NCBI GenBank assembly: GCA_003152015.1
Contig: PLZF01000033.1
Coordinates: forward strand, 1-42,799
DNA length: 42,799 nt
Direction: 5' to 3'
Source of the DNA: Acidimicrobiaceae bacterium
GTDB taxonomy: Bacteria > Actinomycetota > Acidimicrobiia > Acidimicrobiales > RAAP-2
This document shows positions 25,592 to 34,168 of the stretch, one piece after another. The notes beneath the pieces are model-generated. The model saw only the letters and a program-made list of their open reading frames with translations, was not told where the DNA came from and did no database searches. The stretch's first letter is position 1. Each line of letters starts with the position of its first letter. The position numbers and the translations under genes are program-made.

Positions 25592-26026
25592 TCATGCCCC
25601 GGCGAACTGGGGGCCGGCGATCCAGGCGGGCAGTCGCCGGGCCTTTCCGGTGGCATCAACCGCCCCGTGAACAGTGACCGCGGTGGCACGGGTCACCCCG
25701 TCGACGGCCAGGAGGTAACCGATCTGGAATGTGGTCCCGCGTACCTTGCCCACCACCAGATTGATGTCGACCACATCGTCGAATCTGAGAGGTCGCCGGT
25801 ACTGGACGAACACTTCCAACACGGCAAAGTCGGTGCCACCCTCCCGGACCTCATCGTAGGGATGGCCGGCGTGGCGCAGAAACTCCACCCGGGCCTCCTC
25901 GAGATAGGGCAGATAGGCGGCGTGATGGATGATGCCCATGGCATCCGTCTCGGAGAACCGGGTACGGATGGTGTGGACGAATTGATAGTCGCCGGGATCG
26001 GTAGGCGGGATCAGGGCGAGTCTCAT
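25592..26026 (-). CDS. Acyl-CoA thioesterase (YbgC/FadM-like, 4HBT hotdog fold)
   Basis: A 144-residue hotdog-fold protein. The signature RFSETDAMGIIHHAAYLPYLEEARVEFLR (catalytic Asp and the HxxY...ExAR pattern) places it with YbgC/4-hydroxybenzoyl-CoA-thioesterase relatives, which hydrolyse acyl-CoA esters. ATG at 26026 fits the fold; upstream frame codons overlap the next gene. It lies 10 bp after the DUF7064-like gene in the same run and may release the CoA from an end product or recycle trapped CoA. Confidence 0.87.
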   Translation of the reverse strand: MRLALIPPTDPGDYQFVHTIRTRFSETDAMGIIHHAAYLPYLEEARVEFLRHAGHPYDEVREGGTDFAVLEVFVQYRRPLRFDDVVDINLVVGKVRGTTFQIGYLLAVDGVTRATAVTVHGAVDATGKARRLPAWIAGPQFAGA

Positions 26027-26036
26027 TTGATGGACG

Positions 26037-26981
26037 CTACCGGCCAGCCGGCTCGTGACCGGGCTGGTTCCACTCGATCCATCCCCGCCCGGTCCGCCCG
26101 TCTTTGGCGGTGAAGCGGGCCATGGCCCGGGGAAACCGGCTGGTGCGGCCGTCATCAGCTGTCAACAGCACCGGGCCGAACGCCAGCGGTTCAATGGCCA
26201 CCTCGATCCCACCGGGCTCCACGGCGGCGAAGCCACTGACCGGCATGCCCTCCCTTCCGGCCACCTCGGATACCGACAGTGTCTCCACCGGCAGCACGGC
26301 GCCGTCGGGTGGCTGCACGTAGCCGAGGGCGACCGGGAACCCGGGCATCCGGATGTCGGCGAAGTGCAGCCGGGTGCCGTCGTCGAGACGAACCGCCGCC
26401 CAGCACCAACCGAACGCCCACCAATCACGCACGCCCCACGAATGGTCGCGTTGACCTTCCCCCCGCACCACGATCCGCTCGGCGCCCACCGACAGTTCGC
26501 CCTCCACCAGGCACGGCACTTCGTAGCGGGTGGTGACGTCGTAGTGATACGGGGTTCCATCGGTCGTCCAGGTGAGATCCATGGCCAGCGTGGTGGGTTG
26601 GCCAGCGTCGCCGTGATAGCTGGCCGCCGCATCGTCGTGGATGGCCGCCGGCGCGGTGGCCCGCAACGACATCTGCTGAAGCGGATCACCGGCCACACAG
26701 CTGATCGAGTGGCCATCCGCATCGATCGACACGCCGGTTCCGGCCAGCCGGGGCAGGTCATAGGAGACAGAAGCCACCATGGGCCGGTCCGGACCGACCA
26801 CCATGGTCGTCCACCAGGTGACGCCCAGGTTGGGGTACAACCCGATGCGGGCGTAGCCACCCACCGAACCGTCCTCGGACACGAAGTCGAGGTAGTACGA
26901 CTCGTTCCACAGTGCCTCGGTGTCGGGGGTGTGAAGTTGCTCGTCGGTGGCGTCGACGACGTGGCGTTGGCGGTTAGACAT
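26037..26981 (-). CDS. AttH/hydroxyneurosporene-synthase-like protein (DUF7064-like)
   Basis: A 314-residue protein with GEGQRDHSWGVRDWW near the middle, the hallmark of the AttH/CrtC-like beta-barrel proteins often annotated as hydroxyneurosporene synthase or DUF7064 in actinobacteria. No signal peptide is seen. The start at 26981 has a GGGAG site 5 nt upstream. It overlaps the kinase-like gene stop by 8 nt. Such genes often sit next to phosphotransferase-family genes in steroid or terpenoid-rich actinobacteria, but the chemistry is not established. Confidence 0.75.
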   Translation of the reverse strand: MSNRQRHVVDATDEQLHTPDTEALWNESYYLDFVSEDGSVGGYARIGLYPNLGVTWWTTMVVGPDRPMVASVSYDLPRLAGTGVSIDADGHSISCVAGDPLQQMSLRATAPAAIHDDAAASYHGDAGQPTTLAMDLTWTTDGTPYHYDVTTRYEVPCLVEGELSVGAERIVVRGEGQRDHSWGVRDWWAFGWCWAAVRLDDGTRLHFADIRMPGFPVALGYVQPPDGAVLPVETLSVSEVAGREGMPVSGFAAVEPGGIEVAIEPLAFGPVLLTADDGRTSRFPRAMARFTAKDGRTGRGWIEWNQPGHEPAGR

Positions 26982-28071
26982 GGGTTCTCCCTGGGAGCGT
27001 GGCCTCGGCATCGATGTCGATGGCCTGTTGGGCGTGGCGTTGCACGTTGGTGACGAACATGGCATCCCCGCGTTCGGTTCGCTTCACCAGCATCGAGGCT
27101 CCAATCCCCATGAGGATGCCCCCGAAACAGGTCAGGCGGTAGTCGTCTTCGAGTTGGGCGAAGGGGTACTCGTCCACCCCCTGTCCCACCAGTGCCCGGT
27201 GATAGGTCATCAGCAGATCGTGCTCATGGATTCGGCGATCGGCCATGGTGAGACTCCCGCCCAAAAAGTAGGAGACATCCGACGCTCCGAGCCCCCAGGA
27301 CGCGGTCTGCCAATCCACCACCCATGGACGCGGATCACTCGGGCGGAACAACAGGTTGTCGAGGCGGAAATCACCATGGGTGACGGTTCGTGGCCCGGAC
27401 ATGGATTCCAACCATTCACCCAGGACGCCGATGAATCGTTCGCACAGCGCCACATGGGGGGTCTCGAGTTGATCCCCGTAGCGGTCGACGAAGCCGGGGA
27501 GCAGGGGCGCCACCAGGGCCACGGTGAACTCATTCGACCCGGGGCCCGACCGGTTGAGCCAGGGCCACGACTCGAACTTCCCCGATTCCCACACCGGACC
27601 GTGCAATGCCGCCATCTCGCCCAGCGCGGCGGCAGCCACGTCGGGAGCGCATCCCACCAACTGCTCACCTTGGATGCTCTCGGTCACATCCTCGAGGAGG
27701 AGGACGAACCAACCGGTGTCGGGATCGTGCCATCCGTAGTAGCCCCGCGGCATCCGGGTCCCGATCAGGTCGGCCACCGTAGCGTAGAAGGACACCTCGA
27801 CCTCGTAGGCCCGGGTCATGAGACCGGTGGACCGGCTGGTGGCGTCTTCCGAGGCGAATTTGGCGATCAGCGAAGCCGGTCCCGCTCCGGGTGGATCGAA
27901 GGTGAGGGTGAGGCGCACCGTATCGGCCATCTGACCCGTGCCCACCGGTTCAGCCGACACCGCCTGCACCGAGGCGGCGGCGGCCAGCCCATCGGCGGCA
28001 CGCAGCACCGACGTCAGCCACTCCGGGGTCACGTCGACGGGCGCGCGGATCCCGTCGCCGCTCACGTTCAC
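26974..28071 (-). CDS. Aminoglycoside-phosphotransferase/CHK-like kinase
   Basis: A 365-residue APH-fold protein. The catalytic loop is VTHGDFRLDNLLF (HGDxxxxN), the metal Asp is in VVDWQTASWG, and the lysine is in the early LIAKFASED segment. Such small-molecule kinases phosphorylate hydroxylated compounds. In this setting a substrate alcohol is more likely than an antibiotic. GTG at 28071 overlaps the HMGL-like stop (GTGA). A longer open frame (to 28614) runs through the HMGL-like gene and is rejected. Confidence 0.82.
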   Translation of the reverse strand: MNVSGDGIRAPVDVTPEWLTSVLRAADGLAAAASVQAVSAEPVGTGQMADTVRLTLTFDPPGAGPASLIAKFASEDATSRSTGLMTRAYEVEVSFYATVADLIGTRMPRGYYGWHDPDTGWFVLLLEDVTESIQGEQLVGCAPDVAAAALGEMAALHGPVWESGKFESWPWLNRSGPGSNEFTVALVAPLLPGFVDRYGDQLETPHVALCERFIGVLGEWLESMSGPRTVTHGDFRLDNLLFRPSDPRPWVVDWQTASWGLGASDVSYFLGGSLTMADRRIHEHDLLMTYHRALVGQGVDEYPFAQLEDDYRLTCFGGILMGIGASMLVKRTERGDAMFVTNVQRHAQQAIDIDAEATLPGRTHV

Positions 28072-28973
28072 GCCGCCGCCGGGGTCAACGGGAACGGGCC
28101 GGATCGGGCCAGTTGGCCCGGCAGAGTCCGACCCAACACCCCGGCCAGCCATCGCGACGTCTCGATCACCCCGTCGAGCTGGATGCCGGTTTCGAAACCC
28201 GAGCGCCCGAGGAGATAGACGACGTCCTCGGTGGCGATATTCCCCGACGCCCCGGGGGCGAACGGGCAACCGCCGATCCCACCGACGCTGGCATCGATGG
28301 TGTGTGCGCCGGCCATCACCGCGGCCAGGGCATTGGCAAACCCGGTATTTCGGCTGTTGTGGAGGTGGACCCGGACCGGCAACCCCGAACGGGACCCGAC
28401 CTCTCGTACCAGGGCATCCACTTCGTGGGGCACCGCGGCCCCGATGGTGTCGGCCAGGGCGATCTCCGACGGCCCGGACTCGGCCACCCGCTCCGCCACC
28501 TCGCCGACCCAGGCGCGGTCCACGATGCCCTTGTAGGGACAACCGAATGCCGCACCCAGCGTGACAGTGGCGGCCACCCCGGCATCGGCCGCCCGGGCGG
28601 CCACCTGTGACCACATGGTGAGGGCTTGGTCGGTGGTCATACCCTGATTCCGCTGGCTGAAGGCGTCGGTCACCAACACCACCACGTTGACCTCGTCCAC
28701 CGCGGCGGCCAGTGCTCGGTCCAGGCCGCGCTCGTTGAGGACAAGGCCGGCCAGGAGGGTGCCCGGGCGACGATTCACCCCGGCCATCACCGCCTCGGCG
28801 TCGGCCATGGTCGGCACCCGCTCGGGATGGACGAAACTCACGGCCTCGACCCGGCGGACGCCGGTCGCCAGCGCCCGTTCGATGAGTTCGATTTTGGCTT
28901 GGGTGGACACCACCGTCGACTCATCTTGGAGACCGTCCCGGGAAGCGACCTCCACGATCTCCACCGCGTTCAT
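28068..28973 (-). CDS. HMG-CoA-lyase-like aldolase
   Basis: A 301-residue TIM-barrel lyase. All HMGL signature residues are visible: VASRDGLQDE with Arg12 and Asp13, HLHNSRNTG with paired histidines, and GGCPFAPGASGNIATED with Cys and Asn. The family cleaves 3-hydroxy-3-methylglutaryl-CoA or related branched 3-hydroxyacyl-CoAs (retro-Claisen) to acetyl-CoA plus a keto acid. Next to a CoA-transferase gene, a branched or isoprenoid-derived substrate is plausible. The start at 28973 is 4 bp after the previous gene. Confidence 0.88.
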   Translation of the reverse strand: MNAVEIVEVASRDGLQDESTVVSTQAKIELIERALATGVRRVEAVSFVHPERVPTMADAEAVMAGVNRRPGTLLAGLVLNERGLDRALAAAVDEVNVVVLVTDAFSQRNQGMTTDQALTMWSQVAARAADAGVAATVTLGAAFGCPYKGIVDRAWVGEVAERVAESGPSEIALADTIGAAVPHEVDALVREVGSRSGLPVRVHLHNSRNTGFANALAAVMAGAHTIDASVGGIGGCPFAPGASGNIATEDVVYLLGRSGFETGIQLDGVIETSRWLAGVLGRTLPGQLARSGPFPLTPAAA

Positions 28974-28977
28974 GGAT

Positions 28978-29628
28978 TCACCGTTTCGGTATCGAGATAT
29001 CGCTGCCGACATCATGGGCCTCGGACCCCTCGGGCGCCGCCACCTCCACAATCGGTTCGGGCCGGTCGTCGAACTCGGTCCGCAGGGCCCGCGACATCAC
29101 CGCATGTTGCAGATAGAGAGCCCCGATGTAGGTCAGCTCCAGAATCTCTTCATCACTCAGCTGTCCGCGGAGGGCATCGAACAGACCATCGGGCACCCGA
29201 CCTCTGTCGAACACCAAGCAATCGGTATAGGCCAACACCAATCGCTCGGTCTCGTCGAAGCAGGAAGCCGCGGTCCAGTGCGGGATGGCGGCAATGACAT
29301 CGTCGCCGACCTCCAGGGCGCGCAAGGACTTGCAGTGTTGCGAATACACGAACTGGCTTCCGGCCGCCCAGCCGGCACGGGCCTGGGACAGCTCCCGCAG
29401 TCTCGCGGCCAGCAGTCGATCGGGGCTCTGGTAGAGACCGAAACCCTGCACCGCATGTTCGAGGACATCGGGGACCAGGGCGAACACCGTCCACCAGTCA
29501 CCCGGCGATCCGGTGGCGGTTCCCGGCTCGGCCACCGGATCCCTGCCCTCGAACAGGAAGTCATACATCACGGTGACGATCGGCGCCTCCGCCTCGGCCT
29601 TGGGAACCTGACGCAATCGGGGAGCCAT
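28978..29628 (-). CDS. Carboxymuconolactone decarboxylase-like (AhpD-fold) protein
   Basis: A 216-residue helical protein. RLRELSQARAGWAAGSQFVYSQHCKSLRALEVGDD matches the CMD/AhpD core, with a single Cys rather than the CxxC of AhpD peroxidase partners. DETERLVLAYTDCLV is the second typical helix. A role in a decarboxylation or a hydratase-like step is more likely than a disulfide relay. It sits between the VOC gene (4-bp gap) and the HMGL-like gene (4-bp gap), as in aromatic or xenobiotic gene clusters. Confidence 0.8.
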   Translation of the reverse strand: MAPRLRQVPKAEAEAPIVTVMYDFLFEGRDPVAEPGTATGSPGDWWTVFALVPDVLEHAVQGFGLYQSPDRLLAARLRELSQARAGWAAGSQFVYSQHCKSLRALEVGDDVIAAIPHWTAASCFDETERLVLAYTDCLVFDRGRVPDGLFDALRGQLSDEEILELTYIGALYLQHAVMSRALRTEFDDRPEPIVEVAAPEGSEAHDVGSDISIPKR

Positions 29629-29632
29629 CGAC

Positions 29633-30190
29633 TCAGACCATGGTCCGGTCGGCGCCCCGCCTGGGTGCATGCACCACGTCATCCTCGGTCAACGTCTTGG
29701 TCCAACAAGCAAACTCGAGGAGAATCCCGTCGGGGTCTTGAAAGTAGACCGACCGGACGAAGACGCCGGGGTGAAACTTGTCGGTGATACCCCACTCGCT
29801 GTCGTCGTGGTTGGCCACCTCGGTGCAGTCGACCCTGGCGGCCAGCAGCCGATCCCGATAGGCATCAATCTGCTCGGGTGGAACCGAGAAGGCAACGTGG
29901 TTCATCGATCCGATGGCGCTGGTCAAACTGCCCTGATCGGGACGAGCGGCCGGCGCCGACACGCCGGGAACCCCGTCGGGGGCATCGGGAAACCAGAAGA
30001 AAGCGAGACAGTCTCCCCCGCCACAGTCGAAGAAGAAGTGCTGTCCCATCCCGGCCGGCAGTTCGATCGTCTTGACCAATGGCATTCCCAGCACGTTGGT
30101 ATAGAACTCGACTGTCCGTTCCATATCGCTGCACACCAGGGCGAGGTGATTGATCCCCCGGAATTCAAACCCATCTTCTGACGACGTCAT
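29633..30190 (-). CDS. VOC-family ring-cleavage or lyase-type protein
   Basis: A 185-residue single-domain VOC protein. The metal-site residues are seen: His in GINHLALVCSD, His in SMNHVAFSV and Glu in GILLEFACW. The ending DPDGILLEFACW is typical of extradiol dioxygenase-like and glyoxalase-like members. The ribosome site GGAGG lies 5 nt from ATG at 30190. It is the first gene of the catabolic run and faces the CoA-transferase gene. The substrate is unknown. Confidence 0.83.
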   Translation of the reverse strand: MTSSEDGFEFRGINHLALVCSDMERTVEFYTNVLGMPLVKTIELPAGMGQHFFFDCGGGDCLAFFWFPDAPDGVPGVSAPAARPDQGSLTSAIGSMNHVAFSVPPEQIDAYRDRLLAARVDCTEVANHDDSEWGITDKFHPGVFVRSVYFQDPDGILLEFACWTKTLTEDDVVHAPRRGADRTMV

Positions 30191-30214
30191 TGTGTCCTCC
30201 CTGGCGACGAAGCT

Positions 30215-30349
30215 GTGCCTACAAACTAGTGCGGGCCTGGCTCACCGGGTCTTCCGGAGATCCCTACCCACCCATATTGCGTACAAATTGGGTCATCTGA
30301 GCGATAAGCCCCGACCAGGTATTTCATTATGAGCCAGTTTTGCATACAA
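30215..30349. promoter_or_regulatory. Three spaced TTG-N4-CAA-like boxes, likely GntR operators
   Basis: The boxes are GTGCCTACAA at 30215-30224, TTGCGTACAA at 30277-30286 and TTGCATACAA at 30340-30349. The last two are near-palindromic TTG-N4-CAA; the first has one outer mismatch. The distances are 62 and 63 bp, close to six DNA turns. FCD-type GntR regulators bind such TTGtatACAA-like dyads. The third box includes TACAAT, which could also be a -10 element for a leaderless CoA-transferase start at 30359. Confidence 0.5.
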
Positions 30350-30358
30350 TCTCTTCTT

Positions 30359-31567
30359 GTGCGATCCCTCCAACATTCCGGGCCCCTGGCTGGGATCCGC
30401 ATCCTCGAACTGGGAAGTTTCATCGCCGGGCCGTTTGCCGGACAACTCCTGGGCGACTATGGAGCTGAGGTGGTGAAGGTGGAGACTCCGGGGTCGGGGG
30501 ATCCCATGCGCACCTGGGGGGTCACCCACCAGGGAGACGGGCTGTGGTGGCCCGTCATCGCCCGCAACAAGAAATCGGTGACCATCGACCTCCGCACCGA
30601 AGCCGGCCGAGATCTGGTGCGACGCCTGGCTTCTCAGGTCGACGTGGTGCTCGAGAATTTTCGTCCCGGCCGGTTGGACGAGTGGGGTCTGGGCTATGAG
30701 CCGTTGGCCGTAGGCAACCCGGGGGTGGTGGTGGTGCACGTCTCGGGATTCGGCCAAACAGGTCCCCGGTCAGGTGACGCCGGTTTCGGTTCGATCGGTG
30801 AGGCGATGGGTGGCATCCGCGGGACCACGGGTGAGTCGGACCGCCCCCCGGCCCGCTGCGGCATCAGCCTCGGTGATGCTCTGGCCGCGTTGTTCGCGGT
30901 GATCGGAACCCTGGCGGCGATCACCGAACGCCAACGCAGCGGGCGCGGCCAAGAGGTCGACGTGGCCATCTACGAAGCGGTGGCCGCTCTGATGGAGTCA
31001 TCCTTGGCCGACTTCGCCGTTGCCGGGGTATTGCGAGAGCGCACCGGCAGTGTGCTCCCCGGAGTAGCCCCGTCCAACGCCTATCCGACTGCAGACGGGT
31101 CTGATGTGCTGATCGCCGGCAACGCCGATTCAGTCTTCGCCCGGCTCTGTTCGGCGATGAACTCCCCGGAACTGGCGATCGACGACCGGTACGCCACTCA
31201 TGCGGCCCGGGGCGAGCACATGGAAGAGCTCGACACCCTCATCGGGGAATGGAGCTCCACCATGGCCACCGATAACCTACTCGAGCTCCTGTCGTCGCAC
31301 GGTGTACCGGCTGGGCGGGTTTATACGGCCGCCGACTCACTACAGGATCCGCACTACCTGGCCCGGAACATGGTGATCCAAGCCACCAACCGCGCCGGTG
31401 TCACCATGCCCATGACCGGCATCGTGCCCAAGTTCTCGCGCACCCCGGGGGGGATCAGCGATGTCGGGCCACGGCTCGGCGAGCACACCGAGGACATCCT
31501 GCGCCAGTTGGGCGGCGTGGACGACCCAGAGTGGGCGGCACTCCAATCCAGCGGCATTGTGGGATGA
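30359..31567 (+). CDS. Class III CoA-transferase (CaiB/BaiF family)
   Basis: A 402-residue protein: GPLAGIRILELGSFIAGPFAGQ, GAEVVKVE, RNKKSVTIDL and SGFGQTGP are hallmark segments, with the catalytic Asp173 in SLGDALAAL. It moves CoA between an acyl-CoA donor and an acid, activating a substrate for breakdown. GTG at 30359 puts the conserved core at the family's usual distance. An ATG at 30329 is in frame but would place an operator-like box inside the coding region. It is divergent from the VOC-led run and overlaps the GntR gene by 4 nt. Confidence 0.87.
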   Translation: MRSLQHSGPLAGIRILELGSFIAGPFAGQLLGDYGAEVVKVETPGSGDPMRTWGVTHQGDGLWWPVIARNKKSVTIDLRTEAGRDLVRRLASQVDVVLENFRPGRLDEWGLGYEPLAVGNPGVVVVHVSGFGQTGPRSGDAGFGSIGEAMGGIRGTTGESDRPPARCGISLGDALAALFAVIGTLAAITERQRSGRGQEVDVAIYEAVAALMESSLADFAVAGVLRERTGSVLPGVAPSNAYPTADGSDVLIAGNADSVFARLCSAMNSPELAIDDRYATHAARGEHMEELDTLIGEWSSTMATDNLLELLSSHGVPAGRVYTAADSLQDPHYLARNMVIQATNRAGVTMPMTGIVPKFSRTPGGISDVGPRLGEHTEDILRQLGGVDDPEWAALQSSGIVG

Positions 31568-32292
31568 CCTCGGGTGAACCGGCCGGGTCCGAACACCGAG
31601 TATCCGAAGGCCATGCCGCCCTCGCCTACGACCGGATACGCCAGGCCGTCGTGGAAGGTGCCTATGGGCCCGGTGATCGCCTGGTCGAACAACGGATCAG
31701 CGAGGAGTTCTCTCTCTCCCGCACTCCGGTACGGGAGGCACTCCGACGTCTCGAGTCCGAGGGTCTGGTGGTGTTCCGCCGCAACCGGGGGGCAGCCGTC
31801 CGGTCCATGTCGGCCGAGGATGTCCGTGACCTCTACGAGCTCCGCGCCCGGCTCGAGTCCTACGCCGCCGAACTGGCCTCCGTCCGGGGTTCGATCGGGT
31901 CGTGCGACGCCATGGACGAGGCGGCCGAGCAGTTCGAGCGACAGGTGGACCGATCCGACGACGTCGGCATAGCCCGGGATGACCGGGTGAGGGCGCTCAG
32001 CGACACCAACAACCGGTTCCACCAGACCATCGTGGCGGCGGCCGGGCACGAACGACTCACCCAGATGCTGGCCGGCGCGGTGGATGTCCCGTTGGTCTTC
32101 CGGGCACTTCGTGGGTTCGAGCGATCCGAGCTTCAGCGTTCAGCGGAGTTCCATCGGATGACCGCCCACGCCATCCGCCGGGGTGAAGGTGCGCGGGCCG
32201 GGAGACTCATGTCGGAACACATCCTTCTGGGTCGGGATCGCCTGATGGAAGACCTCTACCGGAGTGACGGTGCAGGCCGGGAACGGGAGTGA
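31564..32292 (+). CDS. GntR-family regulator (FCD domain)
   Basis: A 242-residue regulator. The winged helix is PGDRLVEQRISEEFSLSRTPVREALRRLESEGLV, followed by an all-helical FCD domain with metal or ligand histidines in NNRFHQTIVAAAGH, EFHRMTAHA and MSEHI. Relatives respond to organic acids or acyl-CoA. The ATG at 31564 overlaps the CoA-transferase stop (ATGA), so it is co-expressed with it. The dyads at 30215-30349 are probably its sites. Confidence 0.9.
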   Translation: MTSGEPAGSEHRVSEGHAALAYDRIRQAVVEGAYGPGDRLVEQRISEEFSLSRTPVREALRRLESEGLVVFRRNRGAAVRSMSAEDVRDLYELRARLESYAAELASVRGSIGSCDAMDEAAEQFERQVDRSDDVGIARDDRVRALSDTNNRFHQTIVAAAGHERLTQMLAGAVDVPLVFRALRGFERSELQRSAEFHRMTAHAIRRGEGARAGRLMSEHILLGRDRLMEDLYRSDGAGRERE

Positions 32293-32316
32293 AAGACTGC
32301 CGGCATCAGTAGCACA

Positions 32317-33342
32317 GTGCTCATAGTCGCCGGACCGACCGGAGCCGAGATGCACGATGGCGGCGACCATCCCGAACGACCGGCTCGGATCGGCGCCGTC
32401 ATGGCCGGGATTGCTGATCTACACCTCGGAACCGATGTGCATGTTCTGCCCGCGACTCCCGCCGAGATCGGCCAACTGACCCGAGTACATGCCCCCGGGT
32501 ATCTCGAGGAGCTGAAGCGATTCAGCGCCCAGGGGGGCGGTGAGCTCGATCCCGACACCTACGCCGACCACGCCTCATGGGATGCCGCCTGCCTGGCCGC
32601 CGGTGCCGGGATCGCGGCTATTGATGAGCTCGGGCACACTGCCACCGGAGTGGCGTTTGTGGCTGCCCGTCCTCCCGGCCACCATGCGCTCCGTGATCGG
32701 TCCATGGGTTTCTGCCTCATCAACAACGTGGCGGTGGCCGCTGCCCACCTCGTCGATCGCGGGGAACGGGTCCTGATCGTCGATTGGGACGTCCACCACG
32801 GGAACGGGACCCAGGCCCTCTTCTGGGACGAGCCGAACGTCCTCTACGTCTCCACCCATCAATGGCCGGCGTACCCGGGGACGGGTCGGTCCACCGAGGC
32901 CGGCGGTCAGGGGGCCTATGGCCTCACCGTCAATGTGCCGCTTCCCCCCGGAGCTACCGGCGACGTGGTCCGTCATGCCCTCGACGAAGTGGCGGCCCCG
33001 GTCATCGATTCATTTTCGCCCACCTGGGTGCTGGTGTCGGCCGGGTTCGATGCCCACCGAGCCGACCCGTTAGCCGATTTGGCCCTCTCCGGTCGGGACT
33101 TCGCCGACCTCGCCCAGATGGTGGCGGGTTACGCCCCCCGGCCCGGCCGACTCGCACTTTTCCTCGAGGGCGGTTACGACCTGTCCGCGTTGCGCTCCTC
33201 GGTTTCGGCTTCGCTGGGCAGCCTCATCGGCGCGCCCAGAGACGGTGGGCATCCGACGTCGGGTGGGCCAGGTCTCGAACACGTAAGACACGCACTGGCA
33301 CATCGGACAAAAAGCCTCGAACAACTGTCGGACCGAGCGTAA
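32317..33342 (+). CDS. Histone deacetylase-family (class II-like) amidohydrolase
   Basis: A 341-residue arginase/deacetylase-fold protein. Active-site motifs are ARPPGHHALRDRSMGFCLINN, DWDVHHGNGTQALF with zinc ligands, VSAGFDAHRADPLA and LEGGYDLSAL. Bacterial members are acetylpolyamine amidohydrolases, acetoin-utilisation-like proteins or unknown deacetylases. GTG at 32317 follows the GntR gene by 24 bp. It is not clearly linked to the catabolic genes. Confidence 0.9.
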   Translation: MLIVAGPTGAEMHDGGDHPERPARIGAVMAGIADLHLGTDVHVLPATPAEIGQLTRVHAPGYLEELKRFSAQGGGELDPDTYADHASWDAACLAAGAGIAAIDELGHTATGVAFVAARPPGHHALRDRSMGFCLINNVAVAAAHLVDRGERVLIVDWDVHHGNGTQALFWDEPNVLYVSTHQWPAYPGTGRSTEAGGQGAYGLTVNVPLPPGATGDVVRHALDEVAAPVIDSFSPTWVLVSAGFDAHRADPLADLALSGRDFADLAQMVAGYAPRPGRLALFLEGGYDLSALRSSVSASLGSLIGAPRDGGHPTSGGPGLEHVRHALAHRTKSLEQLSDRA

Positions 33343-33376
33343 ACCGGGTCGGCGAACCTGAACCGGGCCGGCGGGT

Positions 33377-34081
33377 CTACCCGGGCAGATCGGCCGGTGC
33401 CACCGGGCGCCCGGCGTCGAGTTGGGCCAGCTCCTGCTGGAGTTGGGTGAACAGGTCACTCGCCGTGCCCCGGAAGTGGGCCAGGGCCAGATCCAATCGG
33501 AAGTCGAAGTCGCCCGACAGCTTGGGTCCGTAGTGGACAGTGGTGGGTGTTTGCCGGTTGGAGACCGAAAATGTCGTCGAGCCCTCACTGTCCGCATGCT
33601 GGAAGCCGATCAGCTTGGCGAATATGCCCTCGCGGGTCTGCTTGGCACCCTGGAAGATCACCCGCTTGTTGGTGAGGTACACGGTCCTGGTGTCGATGGC
33701 GGTAGGGGTCGGCTCGCCCTGGACGTAGTGACCCCGGTTGGCCCCAACCCGGTAGCGCACGGAGTGGCCCCCAAGGCTGCCGGCGGGGATCGATACCCCG
33801 GTAGAGCCGCCCTCGTAGTGACCACTCCCCCGGCGATTTTCCACCAGGGAGGCTCCCGTCACCTTAATGAAAACAGCCTCGTCGGCGGCCAGCATGATGT
33901 CGCCGCTGCCGTTGCCGCTGTCGCTGCCGCTGCCGCTGCCGCTGCCGCTGCCGCTGCCGCTGCCGCTGAAACTCTGGGCCAACTCGAGATACTCCGCGTA
34001 CCCATCACGCCGCCCTTGCCACTGGGCGAGTGCCTCTCGGTACTCCTTCTCCGCCTTCTTGGCTCGATGCTCGTCAAACAC
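33377..34081 (-). CDS. PH-like domain protein with Gly-Ser repeat linker
   Basis: A 234-residue protein. The first 36 residues look helical and charged (AKKAEKEYREALAQWQGRRD). Then comes a Gly-Ser linker of about 25 residues encoded by a GCTGCC-type hexamer repeat. The C-terminal part (TVYLTNKRVIFQGAKQTREG, TTFSVSNRQTPTTVHYG) resembles GRAM/PH-like domains of uncharacterised actinobacterial proteins. GTG at 34081 has a GGAGG site 8 nt upstream, better than the TTG at 34147. The function is unknown; membrane or protein binding is possible. Confidence 0.7.
   Translation of the reverse strand: MFDEHRAKKAEKEYREALAQWQGRRDGYAEYLELAQSFSGSGSGSGSGSGSGSDSGNGSGDIMLAADEAVFIKVTGASLVENRRGSGHYEGGSTGVSIPAGSLGGHSVRYRVGANRGHYVQGEPTPTAIDTRTVYLTNKRVIFQGAKQTREGIFAKLIGFQHADSEGSTTFSVSNRQTPTTVHYGPKLSGDFDFRLDLALAHFRGTASDLFTQLQQELAQLDAGRPVAPADLPG
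33923..33968. repeat. In-frame GCTGCC hexamer repeat
   Basis: Seven and two-thirds perfect GCTGCC copies run across 33923-33968, with imperfect copies back to about 33902. On the minus strand they encode alternating Gly and Ser. Because the unit is two codons, slippage would change linker length without breaking the frame. Confidence 0.9.
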
Positions 34082-34089
34082 CCTCGATA

Positions 34090-34094
34090 CCTCC
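34090..34094 (-). promoter_or_regulatory. Ribosome binding site deciding the PH-like protein start
   Basis: GGAGG on the minus strand lies 8 nt from the GTG at 34081. No comparable site precedes the longer TTG start at 34147. Confidence 0.55.
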
Positions 34095-34168
34095 GTAGGC
34101 GGACCGTCGGTTGCTCCCGACACTATGGGGCCGCCATCAGTGACCAATGGCAGACCAAGGCCGAATGG

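Noticed and set aside
26974..28614. Long 546-residue minus-strand frame with a kinase domain at its end
   Set aside because: The first 180 residues overlap the HMGL-like gene in another frame and are Arg/Gly-rich without family sense. The GTG at 28071, in a GTGA overlap, explains the gene better.
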